DNA of 64,000 bases. It comes from Kuschelorhynchus macadamiae. Taxonomy: Eukaryota; Arthropoda; Insecta; Coleoptera; Curculionidae. This document shows positions 1 to 13,860 of the stretch, piece by piece. The stretch is taken from the NCBI GenBank assembly GCA_030620095.1, contig JAUTXW010001600.1, positions 1,632,501-1,696,500 on the forward strand, in the 5' to 3' direction. Each line of letters opens with the position of its first letter. Within the stretch, counting starts at the first letter, position 1. A program made the position numbers and the translations under genes. The notes under the pieces were generated by a model that worked only from the letters and a program-made list of their open reading frames with translations, did not search any database and had not been told where the DNA came from.

Positions 1-405
1 CGACGGAGAGAGTCAGAGAAGCGAGAATGAAACCTACTCTGGACGTTTACGGGGGGTACCGTGCACGGCGGGAGGGGGGTTAGCAAAGCAATCGGACTGA
101 CACCAAGCCTAGGTCCGGCCATCTTGTAACGACGAAGCGCTGTTGTCCGTAAAACACCCCCGAAATTCAAGATTCCGCGTAAATAATTAGTGCAAAACGC
201 GTATCGCTATCCCTAGTGAGTGTCCCAAGTGCGTAGAGCAATTAAACTCACGTGTACTTATCGTACAACCGATATTAATTAACATATTCTCCCAAAATTT
301 AGGTAATTGTTTTTGTGTTTCGTTTTTGTGAGTGAAGTAGTTGCTTTCAAGGAAGGTAGTCCGCGGACATCTCAAATTTGGATACAGCCTCTCTAATAGC
401 CTCAA
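1..405 (+). other. Candidate host 5' exon ending at a splice donor
   Basis: The first 150 bases are clearly richer in G+C than the rest of the window. The block ends at CTCAAGTAAGT, a good match to an insect 5' splice site (GT at 406-407). Only short reading frames are present; an ATG at 27 runs for fewer than 20 codons. If this is an exon it is probably untranslated leader. A second possible donor, TAGTGAGT, lies near 214-221. No promoter element is convincing. This is inference from composition and one splice site. Confidence 0.25.
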
Positions 406-2352
<1,947 letters not shown>

Positions 2353-2648
2353 TATACAGTATGACCCATTTAAAATCGGAACACCCAAATATCTCAGGAA
2401 TCAACTACCAGGTTAGTTTCATTCGAGGTTTCATTAAAATATGACTATTTTGGCATAATCAACTTTGACATCGACGATTGGCGTGCGAGCCTAGAGGGGG
2501 GAAATGGTCCCATTTTTAAGCAAAAGATAGCGATTTTTTTAACCAAATTTTGATTCTTGGTTCTGTCTCAGCATCATCAAGAAGCCTCTTATACCAATTT
2601 TCAACAAAATAAGTCATTAGATTTGGGAAATGGGTCACACTGTATATA
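2353..2648. mobile_element. Tc1/mariner-type MITE
   Basis: The terminal inverted repeats are about 19 bp: TACAGTATGACCCATTT on the left, and a right end that reads TACAGTGTGACCCATTT on the other strand (one mismatch). It has no coding capacity. Length is just under 300 bp. The termini begin TACAG and the flanks are TA-rich, as expected for IS630-Tc1-mariner elements, which duplicate TA on insertion. Confidence 0.75.
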
Positions 2649-3149
2649 CAATGTTGCCAAAATGATCTGATTTTCTTCAAATATATGTCACGGTCTTTGT
2701 CCGACGTTTAACGATAGTTTTATTAACTAACCTAGTGCGAACTTGGTACCGATGTACCTAGCGGTACCGATTTTTTTAAAATTCATGTCACGGCATATGT
2801 CCAATGTCAACACTAAAATTACACAGAAAATTACTAACGAAAATGAAACTAGATACTACAAGTTTAATTTCCCTTTCTACAAAATGTGTAAACTGGTTGT
2901 CTACCTGTTTTTAAAGCGAGTTTGCAACTGTCTAACCTGGTGCTAACCCCTTACCAATCCACCTAATTCTTTACTACTCCGACTTGTAGGTATTTTAGGT
3001 ACTATTCATCACAAAAAATAATTGATATACATCAAAGAAATAAAGAAAGTTTAATTTAAATACAAAACAAAACAAAACGTGATATTTCAGAATACATAAT
3101 TCTCGAGGTAATTCTGTTAAAAAGTTAACTCATATTTTTAATTTCAATA
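2649..3149. other. No gene or repeat recognised
   Basis: AT-rich sequence with only short random reading frames. Confidence 0.4.
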
Positions 3150-3418
3150 AAATAAATGTAAAAAAATTATTTATTTATAAACTATTGAACTGACAAGTAA
3201 AAAATTATCTCAAAAATAATTAAATTTACATAAATATAGGACTTTTAAAACTTTAAATATTTTCTTAAAAGCTCTCACACCTCAAGATTTTAAGAAAATA
3301 TTTAAATTTTTAAAAGTTCTCTGTTTATGTAAGTTTATCGGTAAGTTTAAGTATCTTTTACTGTTCAATTCAATAGTTTATAAATAAAAGCTTTTAAAAA
3401 ATATGTTTTTACATTTTA
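3150..3418. repeat. Foldback (hairpin) repeat, about 270 bp
   Basis: The left arm contains TTATTTATAAACTATTGAAC and the right arm contains its near-exact complement. Similarity continues inward to the TTTAAATATTTTCTTAA blocks at about 3250-3300 and outward to AAATGTAAAAA / TTTTTACATTT. The centre is a short loop near 3280. It is non-coding and most simply a MITE. Confidence 0.7.
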
Positions 3419-3431
3419 TATTATTTACAGA

Positions 3432-3600
3432 CTCTGTATAAGACATTCACGATTAGACACCATAATATTGTATTGTCATCGGGTTTATGTATGTATGTAT
3501 GTATGTACACCAAATCTCATTTCCGATAATGGGAACTGTTTTGTACTTTTTAGCATTATTTTTTACGCGCCCTGTATAAGACATTCACGATTGGACACTA
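3432..3600. repeat. Direct repeat pair with a (TATG)n microsatellite between
   Basis: The 30-bp word containing TATAAGACATTCACGATT occurs at about 3432-3462 and 3570-3600 with few differences. The interval holds about five TATG units (3485-3507). A second short direct repeat, CTTTTTAGCATT, occurs at about 3546 and 3627. This looks like part of an old tandemly organised repeat. Confidence 0.6.
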
Positions 3601-3664
3601 TGTTTTTTACTTTTATTTTATGTTGAACTTTTTAGCATTTTTTTATACATCCTTTGTAATGGCC

Positions 3665-3814
3665 GTTTTACATGCAGCAATCCTTCTTTGCAATATGCAA
3701 TAGTCTTGAACAAAGGCATGCGCAGTTTGACAAAAGGTACAAATGTCTTGCCACTGCGCATGCTTTTGTTCAAGACTATTGCAACTTGCAAGAAAGAATT
3801 GCAGCATGTAAAAC
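3665..3814. mobile_element. Foldback MITE, 61-bp arms
   Basis: The arms 3665-3725 and 3754-3814 are inverted copies of each other with few mismatches, beginning GTTTTACATGCAGCAATCC. They enclose a 28-bp loop. Superfamily is not clear because no convincing target duplication is visible. Confidence 0.75.
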
Positions 3815-4650
3815 ATACAAACTAACTAGCATACAAGTGAATGTAAATAAAAGCCGAGATGTGAATATTATAGTCAAAAAAAACGCTTTTAAATCTAAGA
3901 GGTTTTGTCAGATTTTTTACGGACATTTTATAACTAAAACATTGGACTGACTGTCAAGAAAATTAACTAAATGTTTAGATTGTGCGACGCTATGTTCCTC
4001 TCGTAATTTTGTTCTTGCTTGCAAGTTCTTTATTGCTCGTGATCCACAGCGTTCTTAAAGGTTGTCTCGTAAATTCTTAAAACCAGAACTAAACACCGTG
4101 TAGTTTTCATTTACCAAATGAACAAACGTATTATGAATATTTATTTATATTAACTTTTTTGGAGAACTATATGAAAACCGAACTATCTTAACTTTTAGAA
4201 AACTTTTTTTATACACACAAAAATTTTGAATAAGAATAAAATTAGACTTTAAGATATGTGTATACATTATTTTTATTAAATTTAGACACCATGAAAAAAT
4301 TAATAGTAGTGGCCAAACCGAGGGCCAAACCTGCTCTCCGATATGCTCAATTTTTTTTATATTTTAATATACACAAATTAATTCATAAATGAGTGCGGCA
4401 AAAGGTAATAAAATAAATACTTGTATTTTTTCGAAAGAGGTTCTTTTTAATTAAAAATACATATTAAATACAATGGTGTTCTATAACTAAAAGTGGTACA
4501 ACAGTGAATCATTGGTTTAAATGTGTGAACAAGCCAAAATTTATTTGTTATGGGATTACACCACTTTTAATGTAAGTAATGTAATTGTCATAAGATAAAT
4601 TATCCTGATTGAAGCTCCTCATTTCGGTTTTAAACGTAAGAATTAGATTA
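3815..4650. other. No gene seen
   Basis: AT-rich sequence without recognisable coding or repeat structure. Confidence 0.4.
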
Positions 4651-7360
4651 TTATACACTATTGTGCAATTGAAGTGCAATTTTTTAAAATTTAACCTAAA
4701 TTTAAATTGCTATAACTTGTAAACAAAATGTTATGTTTACAAACGGTTTTTTCCATTTTGTATGCTTATGTTTTGTTAACATTTTTGTGGTATGCGTATT
4801 TCAAGGGTTGCTTTGGTCGGGTATATACGAGGGATAAGACAAAAGTAGTTTTTTTACATGAACTTTATCAAGAGCGAAAATTTACAAATCTGAAATTATT
4901 TTGATTTTACGTGTATGTACTTAATAAATGGGCTCTTAAAAAATAACTAACTTCTCAAAATTTTGATAACTGATTTATGTCTTTTTTAATTAATTTTTTT
5001 CTTATTATACGCGATTTTTTCAACATTTTTCTTTCTAAATTAAACACTCTTATTAAAAAGACTATTCTTTTAATGGTTTTGGCTTCTCCAAGGACGTTTT
5101 GAGAAAGAGTAAATAAAATTTTGTTTTTCCGTATTTTAATTTTACTTCAGGGGCGTACTAATTATTTTTTTCAGACCGTTATATATCTTTCTTATTTTCT
5201 TAAATTAGACTTTGTCTTCTGAATTCCGTAAAGGGAATTTTTACTTTTTCTTATTATTTTTGATAAAAGTGACTCAAACCCCGGGACGGTTTTTTAATTT
5301 CCTAGTATTATTACGCGTTGTCTGAGTAATTTTGATTATTTTTTAAATTTTAATTCTAGGGACTTTTTAAATAAAGTTATGCCTAATTGAGTGTGTTTTC
5401 TTCTTTGTTAGTCAGTGTTCGTATACCGAGTATACAAAAAAATATATAATTATCAAAACCATTATACAGGGTGGAGAACAATTTAGACCTCCGTCTCTAA
5501 CTACTGATCAATACTTTCTTTTTAAATGAACCTTAATTAATTCTCTGAAATTACACTTTTATCCTGAATTTTGAAAAAACAGTGGTTAATAACTTTTTAA
5601 ATCTCATGCAAATATCAACCATAGGTAGAATAATTTATCAATTTTTTAAAACTCAGTTACGTTACTTAATGCATACCTTTTTTTAAATTTAAAATTTGAG
5701 AGAATTTTTTAATTATATATGTTATTTGCTCGGTTATTTATTACTAGTTTTTCGATACCGGTTGTATAAAAATATAAATAAAATAAACTTTATACAGGTT
5801 GTTGCAAACTCGATGCTCATGCTCAGATCTCGCAGAAAAGTAAGAGGTAAAAAAAGCTTTAATAGCGACAAAGTTACGCATTGTAAAACTTACTTCTTTG
5901 AGACTGTCGAAAACAAAAAACTGAAATGTTTTAATTGATTTTAATTTTTTCCTCACTATAATTAAGGCGTTGCGTAATTAACATTTTCATTGCAAATTTT
6001 GTCCATTACAAAATGGCATTTTTTAACTTTCTATTCCGACGGTTCTTCCAATTATCAATCAAATGAATTTAAACGTGATATTGTATGTTCTATAGTATTT
6101 TCTAAACCAAGCAAAGCAAACCGTTTAAATTAAAGATGAATTTTAAGAAATTACACTTCCAATTGCAATTTGCGGTTCTGCAGTTATATCTAAATCCAAT
6201 AGTTTTTTAATAATTTCCGTAATTTTTAGTAAGTATAGTTATGGCGTCACTAGGTATAGGCAACGTTTAATTAATTAAAATTTAACCTTACTTTTATTGG
6301 GGAATTCAAATATACAATAAAATACAGTGTAATACATTAAAAAAAATTATCTTTATTATGCCACGTATTTTTGACGAACCCTGTATACCTGAGAATAACT
6401 TAGAATGTAGTTCTATCTGATCTGCATATATATTGGAAGGTTCATTTAAAAAGAGAGTACCATTCAGTAGTTAGAGACGGACGGGTAAGTGTGCTCCACC
6501 CTGTATAAAGGTTTTAATAATTATATATTTTTTGGACACTCGGTATACGAATACTTACTAATAAAGAAGAAAACATACTCAGGTATAACCGAGGGTATAA
6601 CTTTAATTAAAAAGTGCCTGGAATTTATAATTTACAAGAAAGTAGTTTTTATGTTAAAAAAAATAAGTTTAAAAAATAATCAAAATTACTCAAGGTAATA
6701 ATTCTATGAATTTAAAAGATCGTCACGAGGGTTGAAGTCACTTTTATGAAAAATAATAAGAAAAAGTAAAAATACCCTTTAAGGAATTCAGGAGACAAAG
6801 TCTGATTTAAGAAATTAAGAAAGATATATAACGTCTGAAAAAATTAATTAGTACTCCCCTGAATAAAATTAACATCCGGAAAGGCAAAATTGTATTTAGC
6901 TTTTTTCAAAACGTCAGTCATTAGAGAAGGCAAAACGATCAAAAGAAGTCTTTTTCATAAGAGTTTTTAATTTAAAGAGAAAAATGTTGAAAAAAAATGC
7001 GTATTATAAGAAAAAAATAATAAAAAAATACACAAGTCAGATATCAAAATTTTGAGAAATTAGTTTTTTCCTAAGAACCCGTTTAATGAGTACATACATA
7101 TAAAATCAAAATAATTTCAAATTGGCAAATTCTCGCTCTTGACAAAGTTCGTGTAAAAAAATTACTTTTGTCTTATCCCTCATATATACCAGACCAAAGC
7201 AACCCTTAGAACACACATATTACAAAAATATTAACAAAACATAAGCCTACAAAATGTAAAAAACCCTTTGTAAACAAACTATTTTGCTTACAAGTTATAG
7301 CCATTTAAATTTAGGTTAAATTTTAAAAAATTGCAGTTTAATTGCTGAGTAGTGTATTAC
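4651..7360. repeat. 2.7-kb palindrome with about 0.8-kb arms
   Basis: The left arm (4651-5466) and right arm (6504-7360) are inverted copies of each other, diverged but alignable over their full length. Landmarks are ATTTTTTAAAATTTAACCTA near 4680 against its complement near 7325, and AGGGATAAGACAAAAGTA near 4830 against its complement near 7165. The arms are AT-rich with no recognisable gene. A separate TIR element occupies the exact centre. The outer unit may be a foldback transposon, but I cannot assign a superfamily. Confidence 0.8.
5467..6503. mobile_element. TA-targeted TIR element at the palindrome centre
   Basis: The ends are CAGGGTGGAG and CTCCACCCTG, with about 68-bp terminal inverted repeats sharing GTCTCTAACTACTGA and TTTTTAAATGAACCTT. 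TA is duplicated at 5465-5466 and 6504-6505. The interior of about 900 bp has short overlapping frames on both strands (5696-5956) without known motifs, so it is probably non-autonomous. A further TATACAGG-type end near 5797 and CCCTGTATA near 6380 suggest a smaller element inside it. Confidence 0.8.
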
Positions 7361-8515
7361 ATTTTAAGAGATTCCTATTGTACCGCCCCTCCCCTTTTAA
7401 TCCCTAAGTACCGCCAAGGGAAGGGTCTATAAACTTACGTGAGAAAATACAAACACGCTCCAGTTTTTAACTCTACAGACAGTAGACTGGTCATGATTAG
7501 GTAGTAAATCTCGTAGTAAATAGCATTTAATTGTCCTTAAAACCATTAAACACTAAAACACATTAAAATAATACAAAAAAAACTCGTGAAAGGCCTAATC
7601 AATACGACTGATATAAGTGAAATTCAATGACCTCATCTTTTCAAACTGGTAGTAACAACCAAAGTTTACTGAATACAAATATTTTTATTCACTAAATTTT
7701 AGTAATAACTGAGGTAACAACTCGTTTAGGCAATCAATAAACGAAGAGATATTTTCGAGGAGTGGGGTGGTTGGGGAGGAACTGTGGTTTATTGTTTTAA
7801 GTATCCTTCCTTGTATTTAATCTAAGTTTTTTGAAGTCTTGTGAACATCAGAGTGAATACTATGTTTGAGTGTCTGTTTCGTTACCATACCATAAAAGTT
7901 AAGTTAATAGCCAGTTGACTCAAAATGAGGCTTGCAATTTCGCATAAAAATATGGTGCAGATATGAAATGGCTAGATAGTTCTTGACACCATTCGAAAAT
8001 GATGCAAACAAATTTGATATTTTGCAAAAAAGTGGGACCGAGGTAGCAACTGAGATATTGTTTAATACTCTGCTTTATATAAACTTGAAAGTATTACAAA
8101 CGTTTTTATAAACGTGTCAAAAGATAATATTTTGCTTGTTTAGCATTTAGTTGGCCCAAGAGTTTGCCTTAAAATAGTCAAGTCCCAGTATTTCTTTATG
8201 TCATATTGATCATCGTATTTTGTATATGTGGAGCATAGAAATCAACTTCTAAATTGAGTGGAAATGGATCACGCGGAAAACGGTACTGATGTTTTTATTT
8301 GCAAACAGTTCTATATTCCCATTTGTAGGTAAAAACTAATTATTACACCACACTCTACAGGTTTTTTCTTCCAAACTCATTTTGAAATATCAAATATTCA
8401 TGATTTTTGATGGAATTCATCGTTTTAGATTTTTCTTGACAGGAGATCTCTGTGGAAAAAATTCAACTATAGTTTCCGATCGATTTATCTCAGAAACTGT
8501 CACTATCATATTTTA
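7361..8515. other. No gene seen
   Basis: AT-rich DNA with a short GC-richer patch around 7380-7440. Nothing recognisable. Confidence 0.4.
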
Positions 8516-9090
8516 AAAAAAGTCGGTAAATTTTCTTTACCCGGAACTCGTTATGACTCTTTCTTTTTCTTTGGAATAGTCAAGTATGACCCCATTTTAG
8601 TTCTGCAAATAGTCATTTAATAATCCATGTACCAACGTATATTGTCTTTTCATATTTTACCAGTTTATACCTATTCCACACTTGATTTTTTAGTAGTTTT
8701 TACGCTGATTTTTTTAAATACGCCATTTTATTATATTATGTTGAATTTGTACCAGTTTATTTGTGTATTAGTTTTTAAGAAAAGCTTTTTACGTTGGTTT
8801 TTTAAATATTTTATTTGGTCGCCTTTTTATTCCTCCATTTTAAATTCGTACCACAGGTTTACTAATTTATCTCTACATCACACTTAATGCTTGCACAAAA
8901 CACGAAATTAATCTAATACTTACATAGTTTTTCAAGAAGCTGATTTTTAACTATTTTATTAGGAGGCCATCTTAATCTTACCAGTTCATTTTTAAATAAC
9001 ACTTGATTTTTGTGTCAAATTTGAGGTAATCTGGATAATTAGTTTTTTAGAGATAATTTTTTTTATCAGACCGCCATTTTGGATATTTAC
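8516..9090. repeat. Dispersed repeat R1, copy 1
   Basis: Starts with a GTCGGTAAATTTTCTTTACC block shared with 11716, 16600 and 34020. It continues as roughly 130-bp sub-units carrying a CGCCATTTT box, a CGTACCA box and a CACACTT(A/G)ATTTTTG box. The family looks non-coding. Confidence 0.65.
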
Positions 9091-10144
9091 CCGAGGGGGT
9101 ACTCACTGCAATTTATGCCGAATAATTTTGTGTACCAAAGGATGTGAGGAAAGTACACAGAAAAGGCTATTGTGCGGCAACTTGTGCAAAAAATTTCAAC
9201 AAAGTATCAACAATTGCGGAAAAATTCATTGTTACAAGATTCATTTTTTGTTTTTTGCCATTTTTCAACATGTTTTTGAATTGTGATTATTTCTGTTTTA
9301 TTTCTCTTAAAAGTATATGTCTAAATCAAAAAAAGCACCCGCGGAACTCTAACAATGATCTTTTACCCTAGGATTTTATTTTGAAGAAAAACATTTTGGA
9401 CCAGAAAATATCTAACATAAATATCTTGGAAACTTCTTGACTTTTTTTATGTAAAAAAAGTTAGTTAAGATATAAAAAGCTTCCGTTAAAATTAAATTAT
9501 TTTTGTGGAAATGAGAAACAAAAAACGAAAAAAAAAAATTCGAACGAACTTTTGCGTTTTTCTTGGAAATTCGAAGGTTGAAAAATAATTTCTGCAAAAG
9601 TTGTTATTTTTGCATTTCCAACTTTTCTATAGATATTTTTTATAGGACGTCAATTTTTGCTAGAATTTGTAAAAATACCATTTTTCAAACCCATACGTCA
9701 ACCCTTCAACTTCCCGGAGGTTGCAGTGAGTTTTTATTAAAAGTCCTTTAACCACTTGTATTTATAAAAAATCAGATAACCATTTGTTTTGCTGTAAGTA
9801 TAGTTTAGTTGGTTTAATAATTAAAAATTCTGTAAAATTAATATTTAAAAAGGCCTTTAATTTAAAAAGTACAGATATTTTGAGTTTATAGTAAGAAAAA
9901 AAATATTTCGTTGTTTTCTTAAATTTCATTCTTGGTAAATTGATGCATAAAAAATTAATTTAGGCTGATTATACATGATCAGTTAACAATAGAAAAATTA
10001 CGTTTTTCTATTCTTAAAAATAAAACTTCAACTTTTTTAATATGGAATATCTCAGACATTAGACTTGACTTGAAAATTATTTTTTAGATACCTGTTAGAC
10101 CAAAAGCTTAAGACACCCTGTAATTATTTATGCATTTTTCGATA
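9091..10144. other. No gene seen
   Basis: AT-rich sequence. A lone ACACCCTGTA near 10113 may be a single orphan transposon end. Confidence 0.4.
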
Positions 10145-10376
10145 GATTTCCTTGCGGGATCTCCTCGGATTTCCTCTGCATCTCCCTGGATATCCCCGAA
10201 ATCTCCCTAGATATCCTCCGAATCTGCCTGTATCTCCTTGGATATCCTCCGAATCTGCCTGTATCTCCTTGGATATCCTCCGAATATCTCCGTATCTCCT
10301 CGGATATCCTCTAAATATTCTCGTATCTCGTCGGGTATCCTCCGAATCTCATCGGATATCCTCGAATCTCCCCCAG
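10145..10376. repeat. Minisatellite, about 31-bp unit
   Basis: Seven or so imperfect units of the type CTCCTTGGATATCCTCCGAA in tandem, much richer in C and G than the surroundings. The two central units are nearly identical. All overlapping frames are translations of this repeat. Confidence 0.85.
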
Positions 10377-11246
10377 AAAATTTTATACACATTGATAGAA
10401 CTATAATTTCAAAACTAAAAATGCAAAATAGTTGTGTCAATATAGCGGAGGGCTAAAATTTTACGATTAGATTGGATTTTGGCATATGGGGGTTTTAGGA
10501 GTTGCAGGCCATTTTAAATTGATATTGGTTGATATTTAAAAAAGTTATAAGAATGTGGTTTTCGATGTTTAAAGGCTTTATATGGTCTGGAGATGGCCAA
10601 CGTGGTGCTGGTTTGCCAAGATTGTCCTCACACAGGTAATTAAGTTAATTTTAATAGAAAAACCTATATAACAAACGTTTCTATAGCAACTTGAAGGTTT
10701 TTGTCAAAAGCTGAACAACCGTTTGGGTAGATATGACTATAGTTTAAACAAATTGTATCAGCGTCAATGCCAATTCTTTCTGTGGTCTCTGAAAATTAGC
10801 TTAACTTATATTGATGAGGATCTTTAAAAAAATTGCAAATACTTTGTTATTTTACTGATTCAAATATTGTGTAACGCCCTGTATAATACAGCTGTAGTGC
10901 TTTGATTAACGCAATCTTAACTAAGAAAAAATTATGTAAAAAGCATTAATTTTAAATAATAAGAGAATAGTTAAAAATAATTTTCTTTTGGAAGTTCAGA
11001 AATTATTAAATTTACCCCGTATATTAAAAACAAATGAATGAATTAAAAACCCGCCAAATTGGTTTTAGATAATGGTTCGTAAAATAGCATAACATGACCA
11101 AAATTAAACTAAACTAAAAATTGCAGAAACTCGGGACTTACGATCTTTTGTAAAATTTGCACGATTTTAACATCGAAAACCGCATGCCTGTAACTTTTTT
11201 AGTTTTTGAAAAATTCCGCTTTAAATTTGGGTAAAAATTTTGAGAT
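10377..11246. other. AT-rich; weak inverted segments
   Basis: The stretch near 10515-10575 with GGTTTTCGATGTT recurs inverted near 11155-11230, suggesting a degraded foldback element. The word CGCCCTGTATA at about 10876 resembles a single transposon terminus. No gene is visible. Confidence 0.35.
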
Positions 11247-11600
11247 GTGCAAAGCAAATGGCCAGCAGTTGAGATTGGCTTAAAAGTACATAGTTCTAAC
11301 GTATGTTACGCTAAGATGGGACCCAGGCAAAGGCCATATGAACCGACCGTTCGTCGTACCTCAGTACCAACGCGTGCAGCTGTTCTTTTAATTCACAATA
11401 AAAATAAACACGCTTGTCGCTTAACATCGGAAACGAAAAAAATGGGCTGTGCCGCAAGAGCTCAGTTTATTTTCCAAAATATGGTCTGTTTAGCTCGGTT
11501 TAGGCGTAGGTTTAGGCACACGTTTAGAATAATTTTAACAGAGATATTCATCGCAATATTCACATATTTTCGTAAACAGATGGGACGCAGCTTGGAATAA
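11247..11600 (+). other. Unassigned 117-codon open frame in a GC-richer patch
   Basis: The open frame starts at the ATG-like position 11247 and closes at 11600. The product is basic (many Arg and Lys) with no domain I recognise. The segment is less AT-rich than its neighbours, which by itself lengthens random frames. No splice sites or partner exons are evident. I would not call it a gene without expression or conservation. Confidence 0.15.
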
Positions 11601-11715
11601 AAATTGCCATGTCGTGTGACGGTAATAACTTGAGTTAAAAATTAACGTATGTAGTTGAACATCTCCAGAATTATCTTTTAATAATTTTTATTATTTATTT
11701 CGAACATTATCCTTT

Positions 11716-11865
11716 GAAAAATCGGTAAATTTCCTTTACCCAGAACTTTTCTCGTTATGAATCTTTCCTTTTATTAGGAATAGGCGAGGGAATAGTGAAG
11801 TGTGACCCACTTCAGTTCGGTAGATAGTTATTTAGTAAAATACTTATACTGTCTTTTCAAACATA
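11716..11865. repeat. Dispersed repeat R1, copy 2 (5' part)
   Basis: Carries the AAATCGGTAAATTTCCTTTA start block followed by TTTATTAGGAATAG and AGTGAAGTGTGACCCA, as in the 16600 and 34020 copies. Truncated after about 150 bp. Confidence 0.65.
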
Positions 11866-12043
11866 TAAGTTTGTTTTTCTTTTATTACGTGTAATCATAT
11901 CCCCCGCATAAAATCCGGAAGATGAATTAGATAGACCTATGATATTTTCATATGAAAAAAGAGGATAAACATATAAATACCTGCAGTTGCAAAAATCTTT
12001 GAGCCATGTCACTTCAAAGTCAGATTGACAAGTCAGTGACAAA

Positions 12044-12313
12044 ATGAGTAATAGAAAACAATTTTCGGGTTTTTTGCATCCACAAGCGAAAAAAATGGTA
12101 TTAAATCTAATAAAATAATAATATCCAGGAGACAATAGCAAAAGCTCTGGGAATCGATATAAGGAGTGTGCAGAAAATTGTGCATGAAAAAAAGCATAAT
12201 TTACTACCGAAGAAGAAGCGAAAGACAGAAGACTTAAGTGACAAAAAATGGATGTTCGCAATGCAATTTACGATTTATACACATCAAAAACTAATATAAC
12301 CTTTCGAGTTTTA
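12044..12313 (+). pseudogene. DDE transposase (IS630/Tc1-mariner type), 5' fragment
   Basis: Starts at ATG 12044. After a frameshift near 12110 the frame encodes a helix-turn-helix-like stretch (TIAKALGIDIRSVQKIVHE) followed by a Lys/Arg-rich linker. It is the N-terminal DNA-binding part of the transposase whose catalytic part resumes at 13861. A 1.5-kb element inserted at the TA at 12314-12315 separates the two halves. An in-frame stop follows the linker. A related, differently damaged copy is at 55745-56721. Confidence 0.7.
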
Positions 12314-12315
12314 TA

Positions 12316-13718
12316 GTCCAGGAGGCAGTAAATTTTTTTGGTACTTATTTTCCCAGTTACAGTATATGATTTACTTTGTTCTCTTAGTAACACAAAACAA
12401 CAATTTTTGAGTCTGGCTAAAATTGTCAGGTGGGTTCAATAGAAAAATCAAAAAACCAAGTTGACTTATTTTCCCTGTAAAAAAATTGTCACGTGCACTA
12501 AAATAGAGCATACCATTTATGAAAATAGCAGCCTACCTTTCTCATATGGAGGAAAGTAAGTCTGGTTGGAATTTTTCGGATTCAAAAATTGCACTGATTT
12601 TTGGGATCCGTAACCCTTATTTTCCCACGCTTGAAATTCAAAGTATATATTGATACAATTATAAGCTATCATTAAAAATAAGTCTGGCTGATTTACGGAA
12701 TTGGCAAATGAGTCTGGCGGCATCTTCAAAATTGCAAAAATAGAAAAAAATTTTCTCTCATTTTTCCAGGTTTGAAAATTTGTCACATGGTAGATTATAC
12801 TATAATTTGACAGAAAATATGCGTCTGGCTGTCATTTACAGTCACGAAAGCCTTGCCAGACTCACAAGTCATATAGCGGAATAAGGGTAGGTAGAGAGCA
12901 GCGTGCCTATGCATTCAGGTATAACGACGCTGGAATGCGCTCTGTCAGTCTCGAATTTTCATAGACTTTGGCGTTCTAATATTTTTTTTTGCTTTCACGG
13001 AAAAAAGTCAAGAGACCTATTTTGTAGACAGTCAAATTTTCTACTAAAAAATCGCTTAGTCGTACTCTCGTATCTGATGTGATGTCAGAGATATATACGT
13101 CTAAAGGTGTGCCAGACTCAACCTTTATCCAAATTTCCTTATTATCGTTATATCACAGGAACTAAGGAAGATACGACAAAATGTCAAGAGATCGATTTTG
13201 TAGAGAATTAAATTTACAAATTTAAAATAATAATATAACATGTTTATATCTCCAATAATTACAAAGTTACTCACGGTATAAAATTTTATTTTTGGCTATA
13301 TCCTTATTCCACTTCCGGTGAAAATTTTAAAACCAATCGATGTGAAAAACATGTAGGTATATCACATATTTAACCGAACCGCAGAATTCAGCACACCTGA
13401 CGAGCGTCAGTCGAGTCTGGCACACCTTTCGAAGTACTCCACATTAGCCAGATTGCATTTTTAACTGTTATTACATGGTAGACTACCATCTAATAAATTT
13501 TCAGAACTGCGAAAATAAGGGAAATTAATTGGTAATTTTTCTTTAGCTTTTCACCTGCCAGACATACTATCCATGCTAAGAGATTAGACAGACTATTTTT
13601 TTTACTTAACTCCGGTACACCTCTTGAAGCTACAACTATTTTTATCACTGGGAAAATAAGTGCAGTGTATTTGTATGTTGTATCGCGAATTCCACCTCAC
13701 CCCATCGGAAACCCCCCC

Positions 13719-13773
<55 letters not shown>

Positions 13774-13860
13774 TTTTGCTTAGAATTACTAACCGAATAA
13801 TTTTATCGATGTTTGCTCACTGGGAAAATAAGTACCAAAAATGTTCACTGCCTCCTGGAC
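12316..13860. mobile_element. Non-autonomous TIR element nested in a transposase
   Basis: The ends are GTCCAGGAGGCAGT and ACTGCCTCCTGGAC, with inverted repeats of about 47 bp that include GGTACTTATTTTCCCAGT. TA is duplicated at 12314-12315 and 13861-13862. Removing the unit rejoins the interrupted transposase reading. The 1545-bp body has no transposase. It carries about ten copies of a GTCTGGC word, mostly forward in the left half and mostly reversed in the right half. A poly-C/(TA)n tract lies near the right end. Confidence 0.85.
13712..13770. repeat. Poly-C followed by (TA)n
   Basis: Ten C residues (13712-13721) run directly into about 24 TA units. It lies inside the nested element close to its right terminus. 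Confidence 0.97.

Noticed and set aside
5696..5956. Overlapping frames of 70-80 codons on both strands
   Set aside because: No recognisable motif; they lie in a non-autonomous element and are AT-rich low-complexity translations.
10152..10456. Three overlapping frames with Pro/Ser/Arg repeats
   Set aside because: They translate the 31-bp minisatellite in different frames; no coding signal. It is also not a CRISPR array: units are contiguous without spacers and the DNA is eukaryotic.
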